Origin: JAEXOD01 sp963663265
GTDB lineage: Bacteria; Bacteroidota; Ignavibacteria; Ignavibacteriales; Melioribacteraceae
Length of the DNA stretch: 64,000 bases
NCBI GenBank assembly: GCA_963663265.2
Contig: CAXXXM010000001.1
Span: 1,178,001 to 1,242,000 of the forward strand
Direction: 5' to 3'
In this document: positions 1 through 9,106 of the stretch, one piece after another
Position numbering within the stretch: position 1 is the first letter of the stretch
Layout of the letters: each line of letters starts with the position of its first letter
Made by a program: the position numbers and the translations under genes
The notes under the pieces: model-generated
What the model was told of the DNA's origin: nothing
The model's database searches: none
What the model saw: the letters and a program-made list of their open reading frames with translations, nothing else

Positions 1-545
1 GTAATATATATGAATTACCAAAGCCATTTTTTGTTCTTGCAACTCAAAATCCAATTGAACAAGAAGGAACCTATCCTTTACCTGAAGCTCAATTAGATAG
101 ATTTATGTTCAATTTGTGGTTAGATTATCCCTCACAAAAAGAAGAAATTGAAATTATTAAAAGTACAACAGGCAATTATTTGGTTGAGTTACAAAAAACT
201 ATTGGGGTAAATGAACTTAATGAATTTCAAAAATTAATTAGGGATATTCCGGTAGCAGATAATGTGGTAGAATATGCTGTAAAATTTGTTTCGGCTACAA
301 GAAAAGGTTCTTTTAATCAGTTAGATTCTATTATTAGCTGGGGTGCTGGACCAAGAGCTTCGCAATATCTTATATTAGCGGCTAAAGCCAATGCTGCCTT
401 TGAGGGAAGATTTACACCGATAATTGATGATGTTAAAAAATTTGTTATACCGGTATTACGACATAGAATAATTCCAAGTTTTAATGCTGAAGCAGATGGA
501 ATTACATCGGTTGATATAATTGAAAAGATTAATACCTTAATATAA
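1..545 (+). CDS. MoxR-family AAA+ ATPase, C-terminal part (5' end outside window)
   Basis: The reading frame is already open at the first base and reads through to the stop at 543-545, so only the C-terminal ~180 residues are present. The visible start has the sensor-1 motif ATQNPIEQEG and the downstream LPEAQLDRF stretch typical of MoxR ATPases. The AAA lid follows, with GAGPRA, AANAAFEGR-like and VLRHRI motifs. Walker A and B lie outside the window. MoxR ATPases act as chaperones, usually beside VWA-domain and DUF58 proteins that would be expected upstream. An internal ATG at 105 is not the start, because the conserved motif precedes it. Family assignment is firm; the partner is unknown. 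Confidence 0.93.
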   Translation, partial: NIYELPKPFFVLATQNPIEQEGTYPLPEAQLDRFMFNLWLDYPSQKEEIEIIKSTTGNYLVELQKTIGVNELNEFQKLIRDIPVADNVVEYAVKFVSATRKGSFNQLDSIISWGAGPRASQYLILAAKANAAFEGRFTPIIDDVKKFVIPVLRHRIIPSFNAEADGITSVDIIEKINTLI

Positions 546-575
546 ACAAAAACCGCTAAAGAGCGGTTTTTGTTT
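544..575. terminator. Bidirectional intrinsic terminator between convergent genes
   Basis: An inverted repeat pairs 547-557 (CAAAAACCGCT) with 562-572 around an AAAG loop. The A-run on one side and T-run on the other extend the stem. It lies between the MoxR stop and the SusD-like stop (598), so it can serve both strands. Confidence 0.8.
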
Positions 576-597
576 GAGTAGTTGTTTATTATTAATC

Positions 598-2013
598 CTA
601 TAGGAAAGGGGAGGCTGTTGAAATATTTAATGCAATTATCTGGTTCATATTATACTGAATAGTAACAATCTTAGAATTGTCGTCATAACTGAACTCGTCT
701 AAACCATATCCAAAAGGTATATAACTTGGTACTATTACGGAAGTTCCATAATCGCCGTTATTAATATTTGAATTTGCATCAATTTGTGTCTGCATAACAG
801 GAAGTCTAATTCCTAAATCACTCATCCTTCTTCCTTCACAAAAGAATACTTCTTGACGCATTTTATAAAGCAATTCAAAAGCATCTGTAATATTTGCTAA
901 ATCATTAATGTTTTGTTCCGTAATACTTGTATTAGAAACAATACCAATCTGAACTGGATTATTGCTACGTTTTTTAATCAAACCACTATATTGGATTGAC
1001 GAATTGTTAAAAACTACAATACAGCTATTATCATTTGGGCGATCGGTTCTTGGATCGCGATCATTAAATTCAACAATACTTCTATTTTTAACAAGGGTTA
1101 AAGTGTTTTTTAATTGTTCTTTTGCACTTGCTAAATCGTTATTTGCCAAAGCAATTTCAGATAAAATTAAGTATGCTTCCTCAGATTTTAATGCAGGTAT
1201 TTCACTTACTTCATCAGGGTATTTTGGATCTAAAAAATCAAGACTTGGTAAAGGCTGCATATCATTTGTGTTTGCTCTTGCAACAGTAAAAGTGTACAAT
1301 TCATTATCTAAATTAGCTGCATCGTATTGTGCAGCAAATAAAAAATTGGAATTTGTTGCAATAGCCAAAGAAGCGTAATCAAATGCTGAGTTTTTATCGC
1401 CTAAAAGTCTATAAGCACGAGCCAAAGCTAAATAACATCTTGAAATATTATCAGATGAACCATTATAATCTATTGACTGCTTTAAATCATTGATAGCAAT
1501 AGTTAAAGCTTCTTCCGACTTAACCATAATACCGCCTTCTTTTATTGGGAAAGCAGAAAAGTTTTCAGACAACATTAAAAGAGCCATCCCTTTGTAAAAA
1601 TATACTTCTGAATAATCATCTGAAGTTGCATTAGCATCTTTTGGTAAAATCACTTCTATTCCAAAAAGGGCTTTAGCATGTATTGTTTGAAGTTCAAAAT
1701 ATATCTCACGTGTATCATCCAACTGAGTTTCGTTCGGTAATATATCTCTTGGATTATCAATTATATTAGATAAAAATGTATTAGTGTTGTCATAATTATC
1801 TGATGTAACTTCAGTATAAGTAATTGTTTTCATTAAAGCATCAGAAAAAGAATACTGTAATCCAACAATTAACGGAGCTGCTCCACCGGTGGCATCTTCA
1901 AACAATTTATCTTCGGTAATTGCAGGATTCTCAACTTCAGTTGGGTCAATCAATTCGCAAGATGTTAAAAACGCCGTTGCGAAAATGAACAATATATATA
2001 ATAATTTTTTCAT
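598..2013 (-). CDS. SusD/RagB-like outer-membrane nutrient-binding lipoprotein
   Basis: 471 residues. The start chosen is the ATG at 2013, preceded by AAAGGTGATAAC and giving MKKLLYILF with lipobox LTSC (Cys19). An in-frame start 21 codons upstream would overlap the SusC gene and spoil the signal peptide. The middle has helical TPR-like repeats (YLALARAYRLLGDKNSAFDYA), as in SusD. The C-terminal EVFFCEGRRMSDLGIRLPV resembles the conserved SusD/RagB segment. It is anchored on the cell surface and would cap the SusC-like transporter encoded 10 bp upstream in the same operon. The substrate is not evident, since no glycoside hydrolase or protease accompanies the pair. Confidence 0.88.
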   Translation of the reverse strand: MKKLLYILFIFATAFLTSCELIDPTEVENPAITEDKLFEDATGGAAPLIVGLQYSFSDALMKTITYTEVTSDNYDNTNTFLSNIIDNPRDILPNETQLDDTREIYFELQTIHAKALFGIEVILPKDANATSDDYSEVYFYKGMALLMLSENFSAFPIKEGGIMVKSEEALTIAINDLKQSIDYNGSSDNISRCYLALARAYRLLGDKNSAFDYASLAIATNSNFLFAAQYDAANLDNELYTFTVARANTNDMQPLPSLDFLDPKYPDEVSEIPALKSEEAYLILSEIALANNDLASAKEQLKNTLTLVKNRSIVEFNDRDPRTDRPNDNSCIVVFNNSSIQYSGLIKKRSNNPVQIGIVSNTSITEQNINDLANITDAFELLYKMRQEVFFCEGRRMSDLGIRLPVMQTQIDANSNINNGDYGTSVIVPSYIPFGYGLDEFSYDDNSKIVTIQYNMNQIIALNISTASPFL

Positions 2014-2023
2014 GTTATCACCT

Positions 2024-4843
2024 TTAAATATTAAGATTAATGCCAAGTCTAAATTGACGAGGAGCAGAAATATCACCTAAGTTATAACCGCCTGTATTGG
2101 GACCACTTGGTTGGTAACCGTTCAATTCGGGATCTGTATTAGTATCAACACCAAATATGGCAACGTTTCTAATACTTGCACTTATAGTTACACCTTTAAA
2201 TATAGAATCTGGAATTCTATAAATTAAAGCAATTTCTCTTAATTTTATCCAATCAGCATCTTCCAACCAAATTGATGAAGCTGTTTGGAAAGAATATCCT
2301 TCAGGTACAATATTTTCAGTATCATTTGTGCCTGCAAAGTATCTTTGTAACTTTTTCATGTTTACAAATTGATGACCAAAGGCATATTCAGCTAATGCAG
2401 AAATTGTTAAATTTTTGTACAATGTTAAATTCAGAGAGAAACTACCAAAGCTTGTTGGCAATGGATTGCCGATTAAAGCTTTTTGATAGTCACCATTACC
2501 TGTTGGAATATTAACCTGAAAAGCCCCAACAGGATAACCTTCTTCAACCCTTCTTGGTAAAAAAGTGAAAGATGCAATACTAAATGGTGATGCACCACCT
2601 AAGCTGATTACTTTGTTATCAAGTGTAGAATACGATATTTTTGTATCAAGTGAAACATTTTCCGATTGTATCAATTGAGCAAATAAAGATAATTCCCATC
2701 CTTTATTCTCGATTTCTCCAACGTTTTGTAACTGACTACCAAATCCACCTGCAGGATCTTCAGGAACAAGGAATAGAGCATCTTTAGTTAATTGATAAAA
2801 ATAATTTACTTCCAATGAAACTCTATCTTGAATTAAGCCTAAATCAAAACCTGCATCAATTGATGAAGTTTTTTCCGGTTTTAATTCGTCATTGCCAGGA
2901 TTACCGCCTGGAGTAAATACAATTCCCGTTCTACCTAAAAATGATTGTGCACCATAACTTCTATCACGAGTAAATGGAGTAGGGAAGTTCCCTGTCATAC
3001 CCCATGCAGCACGGAATTTTAAGCTTGAAATTGCAACTCTAAAAATATCCGGAAAAAACGACTCTTGTGTAATTAAATAGGCAACACCGGCTTTTGGATA
3101 AAACTGCATCCCTATATCATCGCCAAATGTTGAGTTTCCATCTAATCTAAAACCAAAATCAAAGAAAAGTTTATCTTTAATACTGATTTGATCACTTAAG
3201 AAAAAACCACCATTAAATAATTGTCTATTACTTTCTTGAGCATTAATAACGGCGGCATTATCAAAGTCATCAGTACCCGGTATAGAAAAATCTTCACCAA
3301 TGGCATATTCTTCTCTATCATCAACTCTAAATCCTTGTGCACCAAAAGTTAATACTTGTTCAATATCATATAACTTTGGTAAAGTTAATATTCCGGTATA
3401 AGATAAAGTCAATGTTTGGTACTCGCGGTCAGATCTTTCTACCCAACCATTTTCTGTACCATAAAAATCCCCGATTTTTTTTGATATAAATAGTCTCTCT
3501 TCATTTTTTCTATAATCAGTACCAATTACAAATTTATTTAAAAAGTACTTTGTTGGGGAATAATCAAAATTAAGAGCAATTCTAAATCTATCAACATCAT
3601 CATTGATTTTTGGTGTAAGCATGATGTTTAAGAGAGAGTCCCTATCATGGTCGGTATATCCTAATTCGTCATTATAGGATCCAATATCAAAATCAGAATA
3701 AGGTGAACCTATTGTATTATTGTTAAAAATTCTATCATATTTATTTTTTGTATAACTTGAAGATATTTCTAAGTTCATTGTTTCGTCTAAGATGACTCTA
3801 AATCCGGTATTGATGTTATAATTTTTATTCTGTGCTTTATTATCAATAATAACACCTTTATTTTCATACATTTGGGTACTTAAGTTATAAGTAAAAAATT
3901 GATTTCCACCAGTTACCCCAGCTTTATAACTCTGATAAAATCCTTTTTGAAAAAGATTGTTTTTCAAATAATCTTCAACCACAAATTTTTCTTCAGCAGC
4001 ATCAAATCCGGAAGTTACGTTAAAACTCCATTTAGCTTTTCCAGGAACCCCTTTTTTAGTGAATATCTGTATTACACCATTTGAAGCTTCCGACCCGTAC
4101 AACGTTGAAGCAGCACCACCTTTAATAACTTCCACGTGGTCAATTTCTCCAACAACAAGATCTGATAATGATGATGATTCTGCACCACCTGTTGACAGAG
4201 CTAATCTAAAAGCATCGTTATTATCAACTCTAATCCCATCAACATAAATTACTGGAGTAGTTGAAGTTACTGCACTTTTTACACCACGTGTTGAAATTCT
4301 ACCGCTTGTTCCAGGCATACCAGATGATGTAAAAGAATTTAAACCGGGTACACGTCCTTGCAAAAGTTGATCAACTGATTCAATTGGTACATATTTAATT
4401 TCATCAGATTTAATAGTTTCAACATTAGCAGTAAGTTTTTTCCTTTCAATTGCAGAACCTTGTCCGGTTACCACTAATTCGGAAAGCATAACTGCGGTTG
4501 GAATTAAAGCTACTTCAACATACGTGGTTTTATTTTTCTCTATATTCACTTCGATAGCTTTTTCTTTATATCCAACGTATTTAATTATTAAGTTAATTTT
4601 GCCAATAGGTAAATTATCAATTTTAAATTCACCATTTACATTTGAAGTGGTTCCTCTTGTTAGTTCGGGGACATAAATATTTGCTCCAATAAGTTCTTCA
4701 TTGTTTTTTGAATCAAATATCTTTCCCGAAATTGACCCTTTCGCTTCTTGTGCATAAATGGGATTTAATAATGCTAAAAGGAGCAGGATTAATCCGAAGA
4801 AGCTGAAAAAGTAATTTGTTTTGTTTTTTGTAGAAAACAGCAT
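2024..4843 (-). CDS. SusC/RagA-like TonB-dependent outer-membrane transporter
   Basis: 939 residues with a signal peptide ending near NPIYAQ. A carboxypeptidase-regulatory-like domain follows (about 36-115, GSISGKIFDSKNNEELIGA), then a TonB plug (about 125-245, with LLQGRVPGL and YVDGIRVDNNDAF) and a long beta barrel to the C terminus. This is the SusC layout and length. AGGAG lies just upstream of the ATG. It would import a polymer fragment or peptide using TonB energy, with the SusD-like partner downstream. The sensor kinase and response regulator immediately upstream on the same strand are likely regulators. The leader contains an inverted repeat (4863-4910). Confidence 0.93.
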   Translation of the reverse strand: MLFSTKNKTNYFFSFFGLILLLLALLNPIYAQEAKGSISGKIFDSKNNEELIGANIYVPELTRGTTSNVNGEFKIDNLPIGKINLIIKYVGYKEKAIEVNIEKNKTTYVEVALIPTAVMLSELVVTGQGSAIERKKLTANVETIKSDEIKYVPIESVDQLLQGRVPGLNSFTSSGMPGTSGRISTRGVKSAVTSTTPVIYVDGIRVDNNDAFRLALSTGGAESSSLSDLVVGEIDHVEVIKGGAASTLYGSEASNGVIQIFTKKGVPGKAKWSFNVTSGFDAAEEKFVVEDYLKNNLFQKGFYQSYKAGVTGGNQFFTYNLSTQMYENKGVIIDNKAQNKNYNINTGFRVILDETMNLEISSSYTKNKYDRIFNNNTIGSPYSDFDIGSYNDELGYTDHDRDSLLNIMLTPKINDDVDRFRIALNFDYSPTKYFLNKFVIGTDYRKNEERLFISKKIGDFYGTENGWVERSDREYQTLTLSYTGILTLPKLYDIEQVLTFGAQGFRVDDREEYAIGEDFSIPGTDDFDNAAVINAQESNRQLFNGGFFLSDQISIKDKLFFDFGFRLDGNSTFGDDIGMQFYPKAGVAYLITQESFFPDIFRVAISSLKFRAAWGMTGNFPTPFTRDRSYGAQSFLGRTGIVFTPGGNPGNDELKPEKTSSIDAGFDLGLIQDRVSLEVNYFYQLTKDALFLVPEDPAGGFGSQLQNVGEIENKGWELSLFAQLIQSENVSLDTKISYSTLDNKVISLGGASPFSIASFTFLPRRVEEGYPVGAFQVNIPTGNGDYQKALIGNPLPTSFGSFSLNLTLYKNLTISALAEYAFGHQFVNMKKLQRYFAGTNDTENIVPEGYSFQTASSIWLEDADWIKLREIALIYRIPDSIFKGVTISASIRNVAIFGVDTNTDPELNGYQPSGPNTGGYNLGDISAPRQFRLGINLNI

Positions 4844-4862
4844 AATTGCTCCTATTATTAAT

Positions 4863-4910
4863 GTGATTAGTTTTTTATTGTTTAATACAAAAAAACGTTT
4901 ATCTAATCAC
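4863..4910 (-). promoter_or_regulatory. Inverted repeat in the SusC leader
   Basis: On the minus strand GTGATTAG (4910-4903) and CTAATCAC (4870-4863) are perfect 8-bp reverse complements separated by 32 bases. The repeat ends about 19 bases before the SusC ATG. It could form a 5' UTR stem or be an operator for the adjacent LuxR-type regulator. This is seen in sequence only; the function is inferred. Confidence 0.35.
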
Positions 4911-4968
4911 TAAACACAACAGCACACATATGTTGTTTTTATTTAAGTAAATGAGAAAAGTCAGTATA

Positions 4969-4990
4969 ATACTGCATGATTATGCAGTAT
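4969..4990 (-). terminator. Hairpin after the response-regulator gene (terminator or operator)
   Basis: ATACTGCAT and ATGCAGTAT form a perfect 9-bp inverted repeat with a GATT loop, 5 bases past the regulator stop. On the minus strand only a weak T-rich tail follows (ACTTTTCTC), so termination may be partial. The symmetry also suits a dimeric regulator binding upstream of susC. Confidence 0.45.
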
Positions 4991-4995
4991 CTGGG

Positions 4996-5634
4996 CTAAA
5001 TTAATCCTTTGCGAATAGCTTTTGAAACTGCTTCTGATTGTGAATGTACGTGTAGTTTTTTATAAATATTACGGATGTGATGACGAACTGTATCAATACT
5101 TATAAATAATGAGTCAGCAATACCTTGATAATTATTACCTTCAGCCAATCCTGTTAAAACTTCTTTTTCTCGCGAACTAAGGTCAAATTTAGAATTTGTC
5201 TGAATAATATTTTGATTATGGTGAAACACAGTAATTACTTTTCGAGCAATTTGAGCACTCATTGGCGACCCCCCTTCGTAAGCTTCTTTAATTGCCTCTA
5301 ATAATCTAAGCGGGGGAGTCTTTTTTACTAAATATCCACATGCTCCAGCACAAAGGGCATCAAAAACAATACTGTTTTCTTGATATACTGTTAGCATAAG
5401 TATGTTAATGTCTGGGTTTATTTCAACTGCTCTTTTTACTCCTTCAATTCCATTCATACCGGGTAAACCTATGTCCATTAAAACAACATCACACGAAATC
5501 TTTGGAAATTTTATCAAAAAATCTTCACAGTTGTCGTATGAACCGGTACATGTATAGCCGGTTGTGCCATTAATTAAAGCTGCTAACCCTTCTCTAATTA
5601 TATTATTATCTTCTATTATTGCAACATTTATCAT
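4996..5634 (-). CDS. LuxR/NarL-family response regulator
   Basis: 212 residues from the ATG at 5634. The receiver domain (1-120) has acidic residues E8 and D9, phosphoacceptor Asp54 in VVLMDIGLPG, Thr82 and Lys104. A LuxR-type helix-turn-helix (about 148-212) carries LSSREKEVLTGLAEG and IDTVRHHIRNIYKKL. A TTG four codons upstream keeps the frame, but the ATG sits one base after the kinase stop (TGAaATG) with GGGAAA upstream, which indicates translational coupling. It is the output partner of the kinase and probably controls the SusC/SusD-like genes downstream; that target is inferred from position. Confidence 0.93.
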   Translation of the reverse strand: MINVAIIEDNNIIREGLAALINGTTGYTCTGSYDNCEDFLIKFPKISCDVVLMDIGLPGMNGIEGVKRAVEINPDINILMLTVYQENSIVFDALCAGACGYLVKKTPPLRLLEAIKEAYEGGSPMSAQIARKVITVFHHNQNIIQTNSKFDLSSREKEVLTGLAEGNNYQGIADSLFISIDTVRHHIRNIYKKLHVHSQSEAVSKAIRKGLI

Positions 5635-5635
5635 T

Positions 5636-8600
5636 TCATTTCCCAAAAAAAATCGATTTAATCACGGAATTATTATGAATCTTACCAAAAAAAGTAATAG
5701 TAGTTCCCTCATTCAATTTGGATACAATATCAAGTTTGCATTTGAGTAAAGATGCTCTGTTTTTCATATTTTTAATTCCGTTTCCAAATTTAGTATTTGA
5801 AACATCAATTCCAATACCATTGTCTTTCATTACTATTTTAAGATAATTGTTTTTAAAATTCACTTCAAGGTTAATTTTATTGCATTTGCTATGTTTTAGT
5901 GAGTTATTTAAGGCTTCCTTAAATATTAAGTAAAGATGTTGTTTATATTCCATGTTCAATTTTACATTGATTAATTTATCAACATTTAGCGTTGTGAATG
6001 CAATACCCTTATATGAATATATATCACCATACGAATCTCTTAAACGAATTATTAAATCATGAATTGTATCTTTATGTGGATTTACCACCCATACAATATC
6101 ACTCATAGTATCAACTAATAATCTTGCAGTATCACTTATTTTATTTAGTTCTTTATTTAAATTATTAGAGATATTAGGTATTTGAGCTGCGACCAATTCA
6201 CTCATAATTGATATTTCAGTTAAACCTGAGCCAATATTATCATGAAGATCTGCGGCTAATTTAGATTTTAACCTTTCGACAGCAAGGATACTTTGAAAGC
6301 GGAAATATATTATTGAAAATATTATTAACAAAACTATTAGAGACACAAGTACAATAAACCACCATTTTTCCCAAAATGGGGATAGGATAATAATGTTTAC
6401 GCTTATTCCTTTATCATTCCACAATCCATCATTATTGGAACCAATTACTTTGAAAGTATATTCTCCAGGTGAAAGATTGGTATAAGTGGCTGTTCTATTT
6501 TTAGAATCGCTTAACATCCACGAATTATTAAGATTATCCAAAGTGAAAAGGTAAAGATTTTTAGTTGGATTTGTATAATCTAAAGCAGAAAATTCAAATG
6601 AAATATAATTTTGGTAATAATCTAATGTAATTGTATTATTTTTTAGGTTAAGTTCCTCATCAAATACTTTAAATGAGGTTATCACGATAGGAGGAATACT
6701 TAAATTCTCTTTTATACTATCAGGATTAAAATAATTTAATCCAACAACACCTCCAAAATACATTATCCCATCTTTGTTTTTATGATAAGCACCACCACTA
6801 AATTCTAGGCTCTGTATTCCATCGCTAACATCAAAATATGTAGTTTTGTTGGTGGAATAATTATATTTAATAATACCGTTATCTGTACTTAACCAAAAAT
6901 TTCCTATATCATCCTCAAGAATTCCGTAGATAACCTGAGCATTAAGGCTAATGTTTGAATTTAGTCTTTGGAAGGAATCAGTTCTTGTATCAAATTTATT
7001 TAGGTTTCCACCAAATGTTCCAACCCAAATATCACCTATACTATTTTTACAGATTGACAGAACTCTATTGTCACTAATGGAATTATTAGCAGGGGAGTTT
7101 TTAAGAATTTTGATTTTTTTAGTCTTAATATTTAATATGTTTAATCCACCGCCATAAGTTCCAATATAAAGATTATCATTATCGTACTTACGTAAAACAT
7201 AAACCCTATTATCACTAATGGAGTTTTTATCATCTAAGTGAATATAACGTTCAAATTTAAGATTAGATAAAGAAGAATTTCCGTTGATTTTACACCTGTT
7301 AAGCCCACCACCATATGTACCAATCCAAGCAACAGAATCCCCATCAAACAATATATCAATAATTTGGTTTGAACTAATTGACATTGAATCGTTTATTGAA
7401 TTTTTATATATAATAAATTTATTTGTTTTTTTATCATAAATATTAAGTCCGCCAGAAAATGTTCCTATCCAAAGATTCCCAAAACTATCCATAGTTACTT
7501 TTCGTAAATGATTATCACTAATTTTGGAATTAGTTTTTGTCAGGTACTTAGAAGTATTATTTCTAAAGTTTATAATATTAAGCCCACCTCTGTATGTCCC
7601 TACATATAATATATCATCTTTTTGGTAAATTGACCATACAACATCATCATTCAGCTTTAAGTTAGTATTGCTTTCTTTTTGTAATGAATTAAACTTAATA
7701 TTGCCCTTTATTAGTCTTGAAACCCCTTTCCCAAGATGTGTTCCAATCCATAATATATTGGTTCTATCTACTAATAAAGAAATAATCTCATTATCTATTA
7801 GTGAGCTTTGGTTGAATTGTTCATGTCTAAAATTGATAAATTCCGTTAGTTTGTTAGACGTTGATTTGTAGAGTCCGTTACCAAATGTACCAAACCAAAG
7901 AGTATTATTATAATCACAAACGATACTCATAACATTATAAAATGGGGCGTTTATATCTTGGAATTTTGGAAAAATATTTTTATTAAATAAATTATGAAAA
8001 AAAGCATTATCTATTTTACAAGTTTGAATACCCTTTTTATAGTTTGATAAAATTATTGTATTATCTTTAGTAACAAATAGTGTTAACAATTCATTAGAAT
8101 GTAAATTAGATTTAGGTGATGAATCAGTAATCTGTTTTATTTGTTCAGATTTTTTATCTAATATAAAAAAACCATTCCCAAGTGTTGAAACTAAAGTATA
8201 GTTTTTGTAAGTAATTACTTTAGTTATCCTTTTTAATGTATTATTATTCCCCATGTAATGTTTGTTAAGTTTTAATTTGCTTCCAATTTTATCAAAACAG
8301 AACAATCCAATTCCCCATGTCCCAACCCATAATCTACCATTGCTATCTTCAGTAATTGAAGTTATTGCAGTATTGCTGGTACGTGCATACTGTGTCATTG
8401 GATAATCAGTTGCAACTGGTTTGTCATCAACAATTATAGGGTTAATAAGGGTTTTCAAGTCAAAATGAGTAAATGAGTCTGTATTCTTGTTATAAAGATT
8501 AACTTCGCCACTCAAAACACCTACCCACATAAATCCGTTTTTATCGATAAAAATGGAATTTATTGTATTATCCGTAAGGGAATTCTTTAATTTGTAGATT

Positions 8601-8803
8601 TTTAGTTTATATCCATCATATCTATCCAAACCATCAGCCGTGCCAATCCAAATGTACCCATTTTTATCCTGAGCTAACGAAAAAATCGTACTTTGAGAAA
8701 GTCCGTCTTCAATTCGTAAATTGCGGTATATATAATTATTCTGTGAAATTAAACATTCAGGGAAAATAATTAAAAATAAAAAAACTATTACTCGAAAGTT
8801 CAT
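5636..8803 (-). CDS. Two-component sensor kinase with periplasmic Reg_prop propellers, Y_Y_Y domain and HisKA_3/HATPase
   Basis: 1055 residues from the ATG at 8803, chosen because MNFRVIVFLFLII then forms a signal segment; an ATG at 8833 is also possible. Residues ~20-700 hold many Reg_prop blades (IEDGLSQSTIFSLAQDKNG, repeated WIGTYGGGLN). A Y_Y_Y domain follows (FEFSALDYTNP, NNDGLWNDKG), then one membrane helix (WWFIVLVSLIVLLIIF). The kinase is of the HisKA_3 (NarX/DegS-like) type with His854 in ADLHDNIGSG, an N-box around N966-N967 and DNGIGI from Asp994. Unlike Bacteroides hybrid sensors there is no fused receiver or AraC domain; the response regulator is separate. It probably senses a ligand linked to the adjacent SusC/SusD system. 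Confidence 0.93.
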   Translation of the reverse strand: MNFRVIVFLFLIIFPECLISQNNYIYRNLRIEDGLSQSTIFSLAQDKNGYIWIGTADGLDRYDGYKLKIYKLKNSLTDNTINSIFIDKNGFMWVGVLSGEVNLYNKNTDSFTHFDLKTLINPIIVDDKPVATDYPMTQYARTSNTAITSITEDSNGRLWVGTWGIGLFCFDKIGSKLKLNKHYMGNNNTLKRITKVITYKNYTLVSTLGNGFFILDKKSEQIKQITDSSPKSNLHSNELLTLFVTKDNTIILSNYKKGIQTCKIDNAFFHNLFNKNIFPKFQDINAPFYNVMSIVCDYNNTLWFGTFGNGLYKSTSNKLTEFINFRHEQFNQSSLIDNEIISLLVDRTNILWIGTHLGKGVSRLIKGNIKFNSLQKESNTNLKLNDDVVWSIYQKDDILYVGTYRGGLNIINFRNNTSKYLTKTNSKISDNHLRKVTMDSFGNLWIGTFSGGLNIYDKKTNKFIIYKNSINDSMSISSNQIIDILFDGDSVAWIGTYGGGLNRCKINGNSSLSNLKFERYIHLDDKNSISDNRVYVLRKYDNDNLYIGTYGGGLNILNIKTKKIKILKNSPANNSISDNRVLSICKNSIGDIWVGTFGGNLNKFDTRTDSFQRLNSNISLNAQVIYGILEDDIGNFWLSTDNGIIKYNYSTNKTTYFDVSDGIQSLEFSGGAYHKNKDGIMYFGGVVGLNYFNPDSIKENLSIPPIVITSFKVFDEELNLKNNTITLDYYQNYISFEFSALDYTNPTKNLYLFTLDNLNNSWMLSDSKNRTATYTNLSPGEYTFKVIGSNNDGLWNDKGISVNIIILSPFWEKWWFIVLVSLIVLLIIFSIIYFRFQSILAVERLKSKLAADLHDNIGSGLTEISIMSELVAAQIPNISNNLNKELNKISDTARLLVDTMSDIVWVVNPHKDTIHDLIIRLRDSYGDIYSYKGIAFTTLNVDKLINVKLNMEYKQHLYLIFKEALNNSLKHSKCNKINLEVNFKNNYLKIVMKDNGIGIDVSNTKFGNGIKNMKNRASLLKCKLDIVSKLNEGTTITFFGKIHNNSVIKSIFFGK

Positions 8804-9106
8804 AAAAAAATGGTAATTAATAATAAACAACATTAAAAGCTAATAAATTAACATTAAATAAAAAAGGAATTAAATCTTATATAATATAAAAATTAAATGT
8901 CTAATCATATTGTTTAGTAATAAACTTTTATTTAGTTATATTCAAAACTTTATGACATATGGTATTAAAGTATAATCAGGTTAAAGAAAATAATTTGAAA
9001 CTCATTTTAAAATAAATATTTACTTAAAATTCAAAATAATTTACGATTTTATTAAAATAATAAATTTTATATATTTATATTAGAAAATAAAAAAAATGGC
9101 TAAATA
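8804..9106. other. Divergent intergenic region, no gene seen
   Basis: 303 bases, strongly A+T, between the divergent sensor kinase and P-type ATPase genes. It must hold both promoters, but I see no convincing -35/-10 pair, RNA gene or strong hairpin. Confidence 0.6.

Noticed and set aside
962..1378. Open frame of 138 codons on the plus strand inside the SusD-like gene
   Set aside because: It is antisense to a well-supported gene, has no ribosome-binding site or recognisable domain, and its composition mirrors the complementary strand.
6951..8700. Repeated DNA segments resembling a tandem repeat array
   Set aside because: They are coding repeats of propeller blades (WIGTxGGGLN) in the sensor kinase, divergent at base level, not a CRISPR or satellite.
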